Origin: Candidatus Sedimenticola sp. (ex Thyasira tokunagai)
GTDB lineage: Bacteria; Pseudomonadota; Gammaproteobacteria; Chromatiales; Chromatiaceae
Assembly (NCBI GenBank): GCA_037318855.1
Contig: CP134874.1
Span: 682,598-746,597 of the forward strand
Direction: 5' to 3'
Length of the DNA: 64,000 nucleotides
Within the stretch, counting starts at the first letter, position 1. Each line of letters opens with the position of its first letter. Below, piece by piece: positions 28,106 to 36,400 of this stretch. The notes under the pieces are model-generated. The model ran no database searches, was not told where the DNA came from, and worked only from the letters and a program-made list of their open reading frames with translations. The position numbers and the translations under genes are program-made.

Positions 28106-28470
28106 TATGATACCTGAGCTATTTAGATTTGTCGGCGACCTGTTCCCCAGATGGGGCTTTTATTGATACTCTGCTCCTTCCCACTCAATTTTTTAATCGC
28201 CAGAAAAATCAATGGATTATGTGTTGTGTGTGCTCGAAATCCAGCAGCAGGCGAGTGATTTATAGTTGCAGTATGCGATCTCACTTGTTATTTTCTGGAC
28301 CGTGGTTTTTCCACAAGCTATCACCTTGAATAGGGACTGTGGAGAATGAAAGGCATAAGAGTCCTACAGCAGGGACCACATAATAACAATTTAACTATAA
28401 AGACCAGCTTTTCGGGGTTGGTCGCACGCATCAAATTTTTAAGGGTGAGATTTAAGGAGGCTTTATTGCC
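28106..28470. promoter_or_regulatory. Divergent intergenic region with possible promoter
   Basis: About 365 bases. A possible sigma-70 promoter for the plus-strand genes is TTGCAG (28266-28271), 17-base spacer, TATTTT (28289-28294). The predicted 170-base leader holds a hairpin (gaccagc...gttggtc, about 28411-28432) and ends in a strong AAGGAGG Shine-Dalgarno before the ATG at 28471. I could not match the leader to a known riboswitch. Confidence 0.35.
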
Positions 28471-28884
28471 ATGAATTTCGGAATACGCCGGAGAATACGG
28501 CGTCTGTATCTGTGTGCTTTTCCCCTTTTCGGCTTGGCGATGTTCTGTTGTTTAGTACCGTTCAATCTATCTGCGGCTGAGGAGGATGAGTATCTCAGCG
28601 AGATTAATATGGAGGGGGACAAGGTAGGCAAACGCACCGGGCAGAGTCAACCTTCCCGTGACGATGGCTCTGTCGTGGTCCGGGAAGCCGGTCTAGGCTT
28701 TACCTCTGGGATGTCGATGGAGGAGTTCAGTGTATACCTGCAGGAAAAATATACCGGTAGCGGGGTGTTTTATAAGAAGCTGGAGCCTCGGAGCCAGGAA
28801 GAGATTTATGAGGTATATCTTGGCGGCGCCCCCTATGCAGAAGTACGTAAAAGAATAATGGATCGTTTTTTGAAACGGCGTTGA
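28471..28884 (+). CDS. Exported hypothetical protein
   Basis: A 137-residue protein not recognised. It has a long basic N-terminus (MNFGIRRRIRRLYL) and a hydrophobic stretch (CAFPLFGLAMFCCLVPFNLSAAEE) consistent with a signal peptide cleaved after LSA. The mature part is acidic then ends in a basic helix (RKRIMDRFLKRR). A strong AAGGAGG sequence precedes the start. It lies directly before the rhodanese gene and the pilG operon, so it may be periplasmic and co-expressed with them. Confidence 0.7.
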   Translation: MNFGIRRRIRRLYLCAFPLFGLAMFCCLVPFNLSAAEEDEYLSEINMEGDKVGKRTGQSQPSRDDGSVVVREAGLGFTSGMSMEEFSVYLQEKYTGSGVFYKKLEPRSQEEIYEVYLGGAPYAEVRKRIMDRFLKRR

Positions 28885-29004
28885 TGACTAGGTGTTCCCA
28901 TGGTGTGGGGTGACTATTTGATCGATTGCTGAAGCAACCGTGCAAGGGGCTCAACCTCAGTTATGATTGCCGCCGGTGGGGTTAATTTTGGAGTGCTGAC
29001 AATA

Positions 29005-29766
29005 ATGAGAAAGGTGAATAGTGTGAGTTTTTTTCGAGTGCCGACATTAATTACAGCTTTTCTGCTGCTGGCCATCAACAGTGTGGTGATGGCTGCCGAG
29101 GAGGAGGGTGAAGTCAAGGTGGGAGGTTCCGCCGTTGTTCCACTTTATAAAGATAAGCCCTATCTCCATGTAATGCACGAGGGACGCTCAGTCAAAGTGC
29201 AGCGTGTTCAGGATGCTGATTATCAGCTGCGTGGCTATTTTGCAAAGACCATCAGAAAGTGTCCGCCATTCTGTATTGTGGACATATCGGTTGACCCCAA
29301 AGTTAAGACAGTGGGTGAGATTGAAGTTTTTGAATTTATGGAAAATCAGCTGCGGGATGGTATCGGCTTGTTGGTGGACGCAAGGACCACTAGCTGGTTT
29401 GAGAAAGGTACTATTCCTGGATCTGTCAGTATTCCCTTCACTATTTTGAGTAAGAAAAACAGTGAGGCTGAAATGGTTGCGGTTTTGAAATCATTTGGCG
29501 CCAAGAAGCGTGGTGATGTCGGTGCTTTCACCAGCACCATGGAGAAGTGGGGCGTCATGGATAGTGAGAACAAGACCAAAGATTGGGATTTTTCCAACGC
29601 CAAGGAGCTAGTTCTGTGGTGTAATGGTCCGGCTTGCGGACAGTCTCCACGCGCTATCAAAGGCCTGCTTAAGGCGGGATACCCTGCAAGTAAGATTTAC
29701 TACTACCGCGGCGGCATGCAGATCTGGCAACTGTTTGGATTGACGACAGTGACACCTCAGGGCTGA
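29005..29766 (+). CDS. Exported rhodanese-domain protein
   Basis: A 253-residue protein with a signal peptide (VPTLITAFLLLAINSVVMAAEE) and a C-terminal rhodanese domain: GLLVDARTTSWFEKGTIPGSVSIPF and an active loop LWCNGPACGQSPRAIKGLLKAGY with cysteines in CNGPAC. Exported rhodaneses of this CNGP-x-CGQS type are frequent in sulfur-metabolising proteobacteria, where they may carry sulfane sulfur; the substrate here is unknown. An in-frame start at 28963 exists, but the ATG at 29005 has GGAG 11 bases upstream and gives a normal signal peptide. It precedes pilG by 59 bases. Confidence 0.82.
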   Translation: MRKVNSVSFFRVPTLITAFLLLAINSVVMAAEEEGEVKVGGSAVVPLYKDKPYLHVMHEGRSVKVQRVQDADYQLRGYFAKTIRKCPPFCIVDISVDPKVKTVGEIEVFEFMENQLRDGIGLLVDARTTSWFEKGTIPGSVSIPFTILSKKNSEAEMVAVLKSFGAKKRGDVGAFTSTMEKWGVMDSENKTKDWDFSNAKELVLWCNGPACGQSPRAIKGLLKAGYPASKIYYYRGGMQIWQLFGLTTVTPQG

Positions 29767-29825
29767 GCAGGCGTTGTCAGCGGAAAAGGTTATTGTGAAG
29801 AATCTTATTAAGAGGAAGTCAGGTG

Positions 29826-30227
29826 ATGAGTGAGACCTTCGATACCGGTATCTCCGCTTTAAAGGTGATGGTGATCGATGATAGCAAGACGATTCGCCGA
29901 ACCGCTGAAAGCCTGTTGAAACGAGCGGGCTGCGATGTGCTGACGGCTACCGATGGTTTCGAGGCGCTGTCAATTATTGCAGACTGCCACCCTGACGTGA
30001 TTTTTGTCGATATCATGATGCCGCGCCTTGATGGCTATCAGACATGCGCCCTGATAAAAAATAATAGTGAATTTAAGAAAACACCGGTGATCATGCTCTC
30101 ATCCAAAGATGGACTTTTCGATCGGGCAAAAGGGCGGATTGTTGGCTCAGAACAGTACCTGACCAAGCCATTTACCAAGGATGAGCTACTGGGTGTTATT
30201 CGCAAATATGCACAGCGGGCTGCATGA
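29826..30227 (+). CDS. pilG: Twitching motility response regulator PilG
   Basis: A 133-residue single-domain CheY-like regulator. VMVIDDSKTIRRTAESLLKRAGCDV, phospho-acceptor Asp in IIFVDIMMPRLDGYQTC (about 56-72) and the Lys in YLTKPFTKDEL are intact. PilG signals extension of type IV pili in the Pil-Chp pathway. The ATG at 29826 is preferred over the GTG three bases earlier, with an AGGAAGTCAGG region upstream. Confidence 0.94.
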   Translation: MSETFDTGISALKVMVIDDSKTIRRTAESLLKRAGCDVLTATDGFEALSIIADCHPDVIFVDIMMPRLDGYQTCALIKNNSEFKKTPVIMLSSKDGLFDRAKGRIVGSEQYLTKPFTKDELLGVIRKYAQRAA

Positions 30228-30283
30228 TTCCTGAGATGTTAGATACTGAATAACAACAGAAATCGGTAATAAATAAAAAGACT

Positions 30284-30703
30284 ATGAGAAGCTTTTTCAA
30301 GAAAAATAGCTCGGCTCCCGAGGGAGTTCCAGGCACCGAGAAAACCGTACTCGTGGTTGATGATTCACCTACGGAGACACATATCATCAAGGGGATTGTC
30401 GAAAAAGGGGGGTATTCGGTGATCACCGCAGAAGACGGAGAGAGTGGTGTTGCCGAGGCGAAACAGACACACCCCGATGTCATATTGATGGATGTAGTGA
30501 TGCCTGGATTAAACGGTTTTCAGGCCACACGACAGCTGACGAGGGCACCGGAGACTGCTGATATTCCGGTAATTCTAGTGACGACGAAAGATCAGGATAC
30601 AGATAGGGCCTGGGGGATGCGCCAAGGCGCAAAGGACTATGTGGTCAAGCCCGTCACCGCTGCAGACCTGCTGCAGAAAATCAAGAGTGTTCTGGAAAGC
30701 TGA
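30284..30703 (+). CDS. pilH: Twitching motility response regulator PilH
   Basis: A 139-residue CheY-like regulator with a short linker N-terminus. TVLVVDDSPTETHIIKGIVEKGGYSV, acceptor Asp in VILMDVVMPGLNGFQATRQL and KDYVVKPVTAADL are present. In Pseudomonas PilH acts opposite to PilG, promoting retraction or acting as a phosphate sink. Second regulator of the chemosensory operon. Confidence 0.94.
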   Translation: MRSFFKKNSSAPEGVPGTEKTVLVVDDSPTETHIIKGIVEKGGYSVITAEDGESGVAEAKQTHPDVILMDVVMPGLNGFQATRQLTRAPETADIPVILVTTKDQDTDRAWGMRQGAKDYVVKPVTAADLLQKIKSVLES

Positions 30704-30710
30704 ATCCTGT

Positions 30711-31256
30711 ATGGCCGTGATGACATCAGATGAGACGATTAAACTACTTCGGGATATCGAGAGTAGAAGTCGCAGGTTTGCTGCGGGACTGCCCCAGCAG
30801 GTTGAAGCTAAGCAATTTTGGGAGGGGGTTCTTTTTCTCTCCTCCGGTATACATTCAATAGCGCCCCTGAGTGAAGTTAAAGAGATCCTGAACTACCCTC
30901 CTGCCGTGACATCGGTTCCGGGTACCAAGCCCTGGATGCTGGGTGTGGCTAACATTCGCGGTAATCTCCTTCCACTTATCGACATGCAGCTCTATTTGGG
31001 TGGCGAACCCACAAAGATAGGTCGGCGCAGCAGGGTTCTGGTAATTGATCATCAGGGGTTATATGCAGGACTACTGGTCGGTGATGTTAGGGGTATACGT
31101 CATTTGACGGATGAACAGGGGGCGCCGGTGCCTGCACTGCCGGATAGCGTCAGGCAGTATATACAGCGTGCCTACAAACTGGAGGGTGCAGTTTGGTCTG
31201 TATTCAGTATGGGGATGCTGGCTGAGAACTCGGATTTTCGGGTTGCAGCCATTTAA
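30711..31256 (+). CDS. pilI: CheW-like adaptor PilI
   Basis: A 181-residue CheW-domain protein that couples the receptor PilJ to the kinase ChpA. EAKQFWEGVLFLSSGIHSIAPLSEVKEIL..., TKPWMLGVANIRGNLLPLIDMQLYLG and the GLLVGDVRGIRHLTD region are typical. The open frame extends upstream over pilH; the ATG at 30711 gives the usual PilI length. Confidence 0.94.
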   Translation: MAVMTSDETIKLLRDIESRSRRFAAGLPQQVEAKQFWEGVLFLSSGIHSIAPLSEVKEILNYPPAVTSVPGTKPWMLGVANIRGNLLPLIDMQLYLGGEPTKIGRRSRVLVIDHQGLYAGLLVGDVRGIRHLTDEQGAPVPALPDSVRQYIQRAYKLEGAVWSVFSMGMLAENSDFRVAAI

Positions 31257-31340
31257 AAGTTTTGTCGATTGTAAAACGATAGCCGCTAGGCTGTTACATA
31301 GAGTTTTAAGACAATAAGCTCTTTCGGGAGAGAGACGGAA

Positions 31341-33383
31341 ATGAAAAAAAGGTCTGCCACGGGGACGGGATTTGCGTCCAATCGAGTTATTGTATTCCTA
31401 TCAGTCGGATTGCTTGTTTCGCTGATCCTGGCTTTGTTGACATTTGCTCATGTCAGCAAGTGGACATCCAACAACGAGTCCTATCTCGTGCGTGCCAGTG
31501 CGATGCAGGTGATTGCACTAGAGGTTACAGAGTACGCGCTAACAGGTGCAGGTGGTAACCAGGCCGCTTTCGGCAGACTTAGGGAGTCTCGCGACTCTTT
31601 CGAACGGCTCATAAATGAGCTGAAGCGCGGTATTCCCGCACAGGGGTTGCCTCCATCTCCAGCGGAGGTGAAGAAGCAGTTGCGGACGGTTGAAAACAGT
31701 TGGTTGGAGCTCCGTCAGCTAGCTGACGACGTGCTTTCAAATAAGGGTCCGATTCTCTCCGTGCAGGAGTTTATCGATGTTATCACTGAATTTGTTCCTC
31801 AGCTGCAGGCGCTCTCAGAAGAGGTGGTCTCCAGTCTGGTAAACAGTGGTGCCTCACCGGGTCAGGTCGCTACGGCGTCGCGTCAGTTGATGTTGGCGGA
31901 ACGAATCGATAAGAACGTTTCCAAGGTGTTGGCAGGTGGTCAGACCACCGCTTCGGCGATCGATCAGTTCAGTCGAGATGCCGACCAGTTTGGTCGTGTG
32001 CTTGAGGCGATGCTTGAGGGTAGTGAATCGCTGGAAATTAAGCCGGTAGAGGACCTTCAGGCCGTTGCTTTGCTGCGTGAAGTGGCGATGCTCTTTAGTT
32101 CAATCAACGATCATGCCGGTGAGATTATTGAAACAGTTCCTTCGGTACTGCCGGCGCTTGAGGCGGGTATACAGGTAACGTCGGTGGCAGACACCGTAAA
32201 GGATACCACCTCTGTTCTGATTAAGGCCTATGGTAATAAACCGGGGCTGATAAAAATTGCCGGTATTAGAGCGGGTACTCCTCTACTGGCAGTACTCGCT
32301 GTTGTTGCGGTGCTTTTACTTATCTTGCTCGGCTACTCTCTGCTGCTTCAGTCAAAACGACGTGAGGAGGAGAGTCAGACTCAGAATGAGAGGAACCAGG
32401 AGGCAATTCTGCGACTGCTGGATGAGATGGGTGATCTCGCCGACGGTGACCTGACAGTAACCGCCACAGTTACCGAGGATGTGACGGGAGCTATCGCCGA
32501 CTCAATCAACTACGCTATTGAAGCGTTGCGCAGTCTGGTAACGACCATTAACGAAATCTCCGCCCAGGTATCATCTTCCGCCCAGGAGAGTCGTGCCACG
32601 GCAATGCACCTTGCGGAGGCGAGTGAACATCAGGCTGAACAGATTACCTCGGCTACTGACTCAATCAAATCGATGGCTACCACCATTGATCAGATGTCGG
32701 AGAATTCAACGGAATCTGCTGAAGTATCCCAACGCTCGCTTGAGATCGCTGGTAATGGTGCCGAGACCGTGCGCAGGACCATCAACGGCATGGATACTAT
32801 TCGTGAGCAGATCCAGGAGACATCAAAACGAATCAAACGTCTTGGTGAAAGCTCCCAGGAGATTGGTGACATCGTTGAGCTGATTGATGATATCGCAGAC
32901 CAAACCAATATCCTGGCATTGAACGCCGCCATGCAGGCGGCGATGGCCGGAGAGGCGGGTCGCGGTTTCGCGGTGGTTGCCGATGAGGTGCAGCGGCTTG
33001 CTGAACGCTCCGGTAATGCCACCAAGCAGATTGAGGCACTGGTTAAAACCATTCAGGCGGATACCAACGAGGCGGTGAGCTCAATGGAGGCTACCACTAC
33101 CGAGGTGGTCGCCGGTGCTCAGCTGGCGGAGGATGCCGGTGAAGCGCTGCAAGAGATCGAGAGTGTGTCGAAGCAGATCTCCGAGCGAGTCATGCAGGTG
33201 TCTGACTTGGCCCAACAGCAGTCTCATGAAGCATCTCTGATAAATGACACTATGAGTGTTATCCAGGAGATCACCACCCAGACCTCCGACGGTACCAGTC
33301 AGACAGCCATGTCTATTGGGGCGTTGGCTGATATGGCTGATGACCTTCAGAATTCAGTGGAAGGCTTCCGCCTCCCTGAATAA
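31341..33383 (+). CDS. pilJ: Methyl-accepting chemotaxis protein PilJ
   Basis: A 680-residue receptor of the twitching chemosensory system. Transmembrane helices at about 14-36 and 310-332 flank a periplasmic PilJ domain; a HAMP region is followed by the signalling domain with the hairpin tip [47 protein letters not shown] (about 515-560). PilJ is thought to sense pilus/surface contact. GGGAGAGAGACGG precedes the start. Confidence 0.96.
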   Translation: MKKRSATGTGFASNRVIVFLSVGLLVSLILALLTFAHVSKWTSNNESYLVRASAMQVIALEVTEYALTGAGGNQAAFGRLRESRDSFERLINELKRGIPAQGLPPSPAEVKKQLRTVENSWLELRQLADDVLSNKGPILSVQEFIDVITEFVPQLQALSEEVVSSLVNSGASPGQVATASRQLMLAERIDKNVSKVLAGGQTTASAIDQFSRDADQFGRVLEAMLEGSESLEIKPVEDLQAVALLREVAMLFSSINDHAGEIIETVPSVLPALEAGIQVTSVADTVKDTTSVLIKAYGNKPGLIKIAGIRAGTPLLAVLAVVAVLLLILLGYSLLLQSKRREEESQTQNERNQEAILRLLDEMGDLADGDLTVTATVTEDVTGAIADSINYAIEALRSLVTTINEISAQVSSSAQESRATAMHLAEASEHQAEQITSATDSIKSMATTIDQMSENSTESAEVSQRSLEIAGNGAETVRRTINGMDTIREQIQETSKRIKRLGESSQEIGDIVELIDDIADQTNILALNAAMQAAMAGEAGRGFAVVADEVQRLAERSGNATKQIEALVKTIQADTNEAVSSMEATTTEVVAGAQLAEDAGEALQEIESVSKQISERVMQVSDLAQQQSHEASLINDTMSVIQEITTQTSDGTSQTAMSIGALADMADDLQNSVEGFRLPE

Positions 33384-33419
33384 TCGTCTGATAACCTCTG
33401 GCGGATGTGAAAAGCTGGT

Positions 33420-36400
33420 ATGAGTGATGTTCGTGATAACAGCACATTAAAGTGGATCAAGGGTGAGCTTGACTCAGCCATCGATTCTGCTCGCCGTGAC
33501 CTGGAAGGTTACATGGATAGTGACGGTGATGGTGAGCTGATCGATAGCTGCATCACCACGCTCCACCAGGTCTATGGTACTTTGAGTCTGGTACAACTCT
33601 TTGGCGCCGCCATGCTGGCTGAAGAGATGGAGCTCGTTGCCCGGGCGCTCCAAGATGAGACAGTTCAAAAGCGTGACGATGCCGCCGAGGCATTAATGCT
33701 GGGGCTCGTGCAACTTCCTGGCTATCTGGAAAAGCTTGAGTTTGGCGCCAGAGATCTGCCCCTATTCCTTCTGCCGACACTCAATGAGCTGCGTGCAGTA
33801 AGGGATGCTCCATTACTTTCTGAAGTGACTCTCTTCGCCCCTGAGCTGGAGCGCAATCTTGCCTCCGGCGTAATTAGCGGTAAGCCCAACCCATCTCTCT
33901 CCGGTTTGGCGCGAAAGCTGCGTCATCCTTACCACAAAGCTCTGCTGGATCTTTATAGAGATCGTAATGCCTCGGGTGGCCTGCGGAGTATTTCAGAGAT
34001 TTTTGGTCAGCTGGAAACAGAGTCAGGCACCGAGCAGGTTAAACGGTTATTTACGGTTGGTAAAACTGTTGCCATTGCCATGGAGGAGGGGGTGGTCGAC
34101 ATTGGTGTTGCCACCAAGCTCTTGCTGGGGAGGATCGACAAAGAGATAAAAAGGATCATCGACCACGGTGAGCAGACGGTAGCTGAAACCCCCGCCAATG
34201 GCATGTTGAAGAATCTGCTTTACTATGTTGCCTGTGCAGAAAATGGAGGTAATCCCCTTATCGCCGAGGTCAAGGCTGACTTTGACCTGGAGAATTCTTT
34301 TGTCAGCCAGTCGGATCTTGAGCGAGAGCGGGGGCAGTTTGAGAGTCCGGGACAGGGTCTACTTGAATCCCTGCGTAGTGCTATTAGTACCGACCTGACG
34401 GTGATCAAGGATGGGTTGGATCTCTTTATTCGCAACGAAAGTAACGACCAGGATCGACTATTCGCACTTGGTCAGCCGATGCATAAACTGGCAGATACCC
34501 TGGGGATGGTCGGTCAGGGTGGTTTGCGTCAGCGGTTGAAGCAGCAGGCTGACCGGATTGATGAAATCAAGAGCACGTCGGATGCGCTCTCAGAGCAGGA
34601 TCTTATGGCAATGGCCGAAGATATCCTGTTTATCGAGACCTCACTGGAGAATCTTTCGGCTTCCGGTAGCCACCAGTCGGTGAGAGGTGATGAGGAGCTC
34701 TTTACTGAACTTCCTGCTGGTGAATATGACCGTTTGATCAATTCGGTGATGCACGAAGCCGGTATCGATATGGCAAGAAATAAAGATGCCATCATCGAGT
34801 ATATAGAGTCACCTCAAGAGCGTGGGTTGACAGATGAAGTCCCTGCAAGGTTCTCTAATGTAGCAGGTGCTTTCCGTATACTTAATCTAAGCGATGCAGC
34901 TGCATTGATGGATTCCCTTGCCGCTTATGTAAGCCAAAAGATGATGGGAAACCAGGTTGATCCCACACGGGAGGAGCTGGAATCATTTGCTGATGTGGTG
35001 ACCTCTGTAGAGTATTTCATGCAGGCGGTAACCGAGGGACGGGGCATCCATCCTGAAATCCTCGAAGTGGCCCACGAGGCCATGGATAAATTGTCGTTGG
35101 CCTCTCCGGCTATTGATGGCACCAATGAATCTGTGAGCGATGAGTCGGCTGCCGTGGATGACCGTGTAGTCTCTGAGGAGCATGCTTCTGCAGATACGAA
35201 TCTTGAACTGGAGGTACCATACAGCACGCCAATCAAGCCTCCACTTGAAGATATTGACCCGGAAATACTTGATATATTCCTGGAAGAGTCGAAAGAGGAG
35301 CTGGCAGTAATACAGGAGTATCTACCGCGCTGGAAAAGTGACCACAGCGATCTGGATGCGCTGACAGTCTTCAGGCGTTCGTTCCACACGCTTAAGGGGA
35401 GTGGCAGGCTGGTAGGTGCATCCACCATAGGTGAGTTTGCCTGGTCGATCGAAAATCTCCTTAACAGAATTATTGACGAGACCGTTGATGTCTCTCCCGC
35501 TGTGTTGGAAATACTGGGTGAGACTCTGGAGATTCTGCCGCTTCTCATCGAGGCGAGGGAGTCAGGTTTGCCGCCTTCTATTGATGTGCAGCCGGCAATG
35601 GATAGGGCGTTTGCTCTGGCCAATCCTCGTGCTGCAGATATAGAGCCTACAGCGGTAGAGGCTGAAGAGCGTGAGGACGCAGCAGCGGACCAGGCCGCAG
35701 CTGATGAGGGCGAGGTGCTGCTCTTCCCTGGTGCCCACCATAATGATATCGCTGAGGTGGATGAAAGTGTCCCTGCGATCAGTATGGATGACACGCTACT
35801 AGGTATTTTTCGAGAAGAGTCGACGACCCATTTAGAGACTATGGGTGGTTTTCTTGAAGGGTGCCGCAAGACAGCGTACGACTGCCGGAATGACCGTGAG
35901 TTGATGAGGGCTCTGCATACCTTGCACGGCAGTGCCGACATGGCTGGGGTTGAGTCCATTGCCAGGGTGAGTACGGCTCTTGAGTCTTTGGTTGAGCGCC
36001 AAAAGCCTCTGAATAATAGTGAAGGGAGCGTAACGCTTGATCTGATAGAGCGTGGTACTGACGTGATTCAGTTGGTACTTGATGCCATCAATGTCCCAGG
36101 CGCCGAATTGCCGGATTGGGGGCAGCTGCTGGCCGAGGTCAGCGCCTGTGGAGAAGTAACCTCATCGGCAGAAGCAGAGGCCAAAGCAGAAGCAGAGGCT
36201 AAAGCAGAAGCAGAGGCCAAAGCAGAAGCAGAGGCTAAAGCAGAAGCAGAGGCTAAAGCAGAAGCAGAGGCTAAAGCAGAAGCAGAGGCTAAAGCAGAAG
36301 CAGAGGCCAAAGCAGAAGCAGAGGCCAAAGCAGAAGCAGAGGCCAAAGCAGAAGCAGAGGCCAAAGCAGAAGCAGAGGCCAAAGCAGAAGCAGAGGCCAA

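Noticed and set aside
28300..28470. Riboswitch in the leader before 28471
   Set aside because: A hairpin is present, but I could not match conserved blocks of cyclic-di-GMP, cobalamin or other classes.
34925..35959. 344-codon reverse frame over chpA
   Set aside because: Ser-rich antisense shadow of the chpA coding strand.
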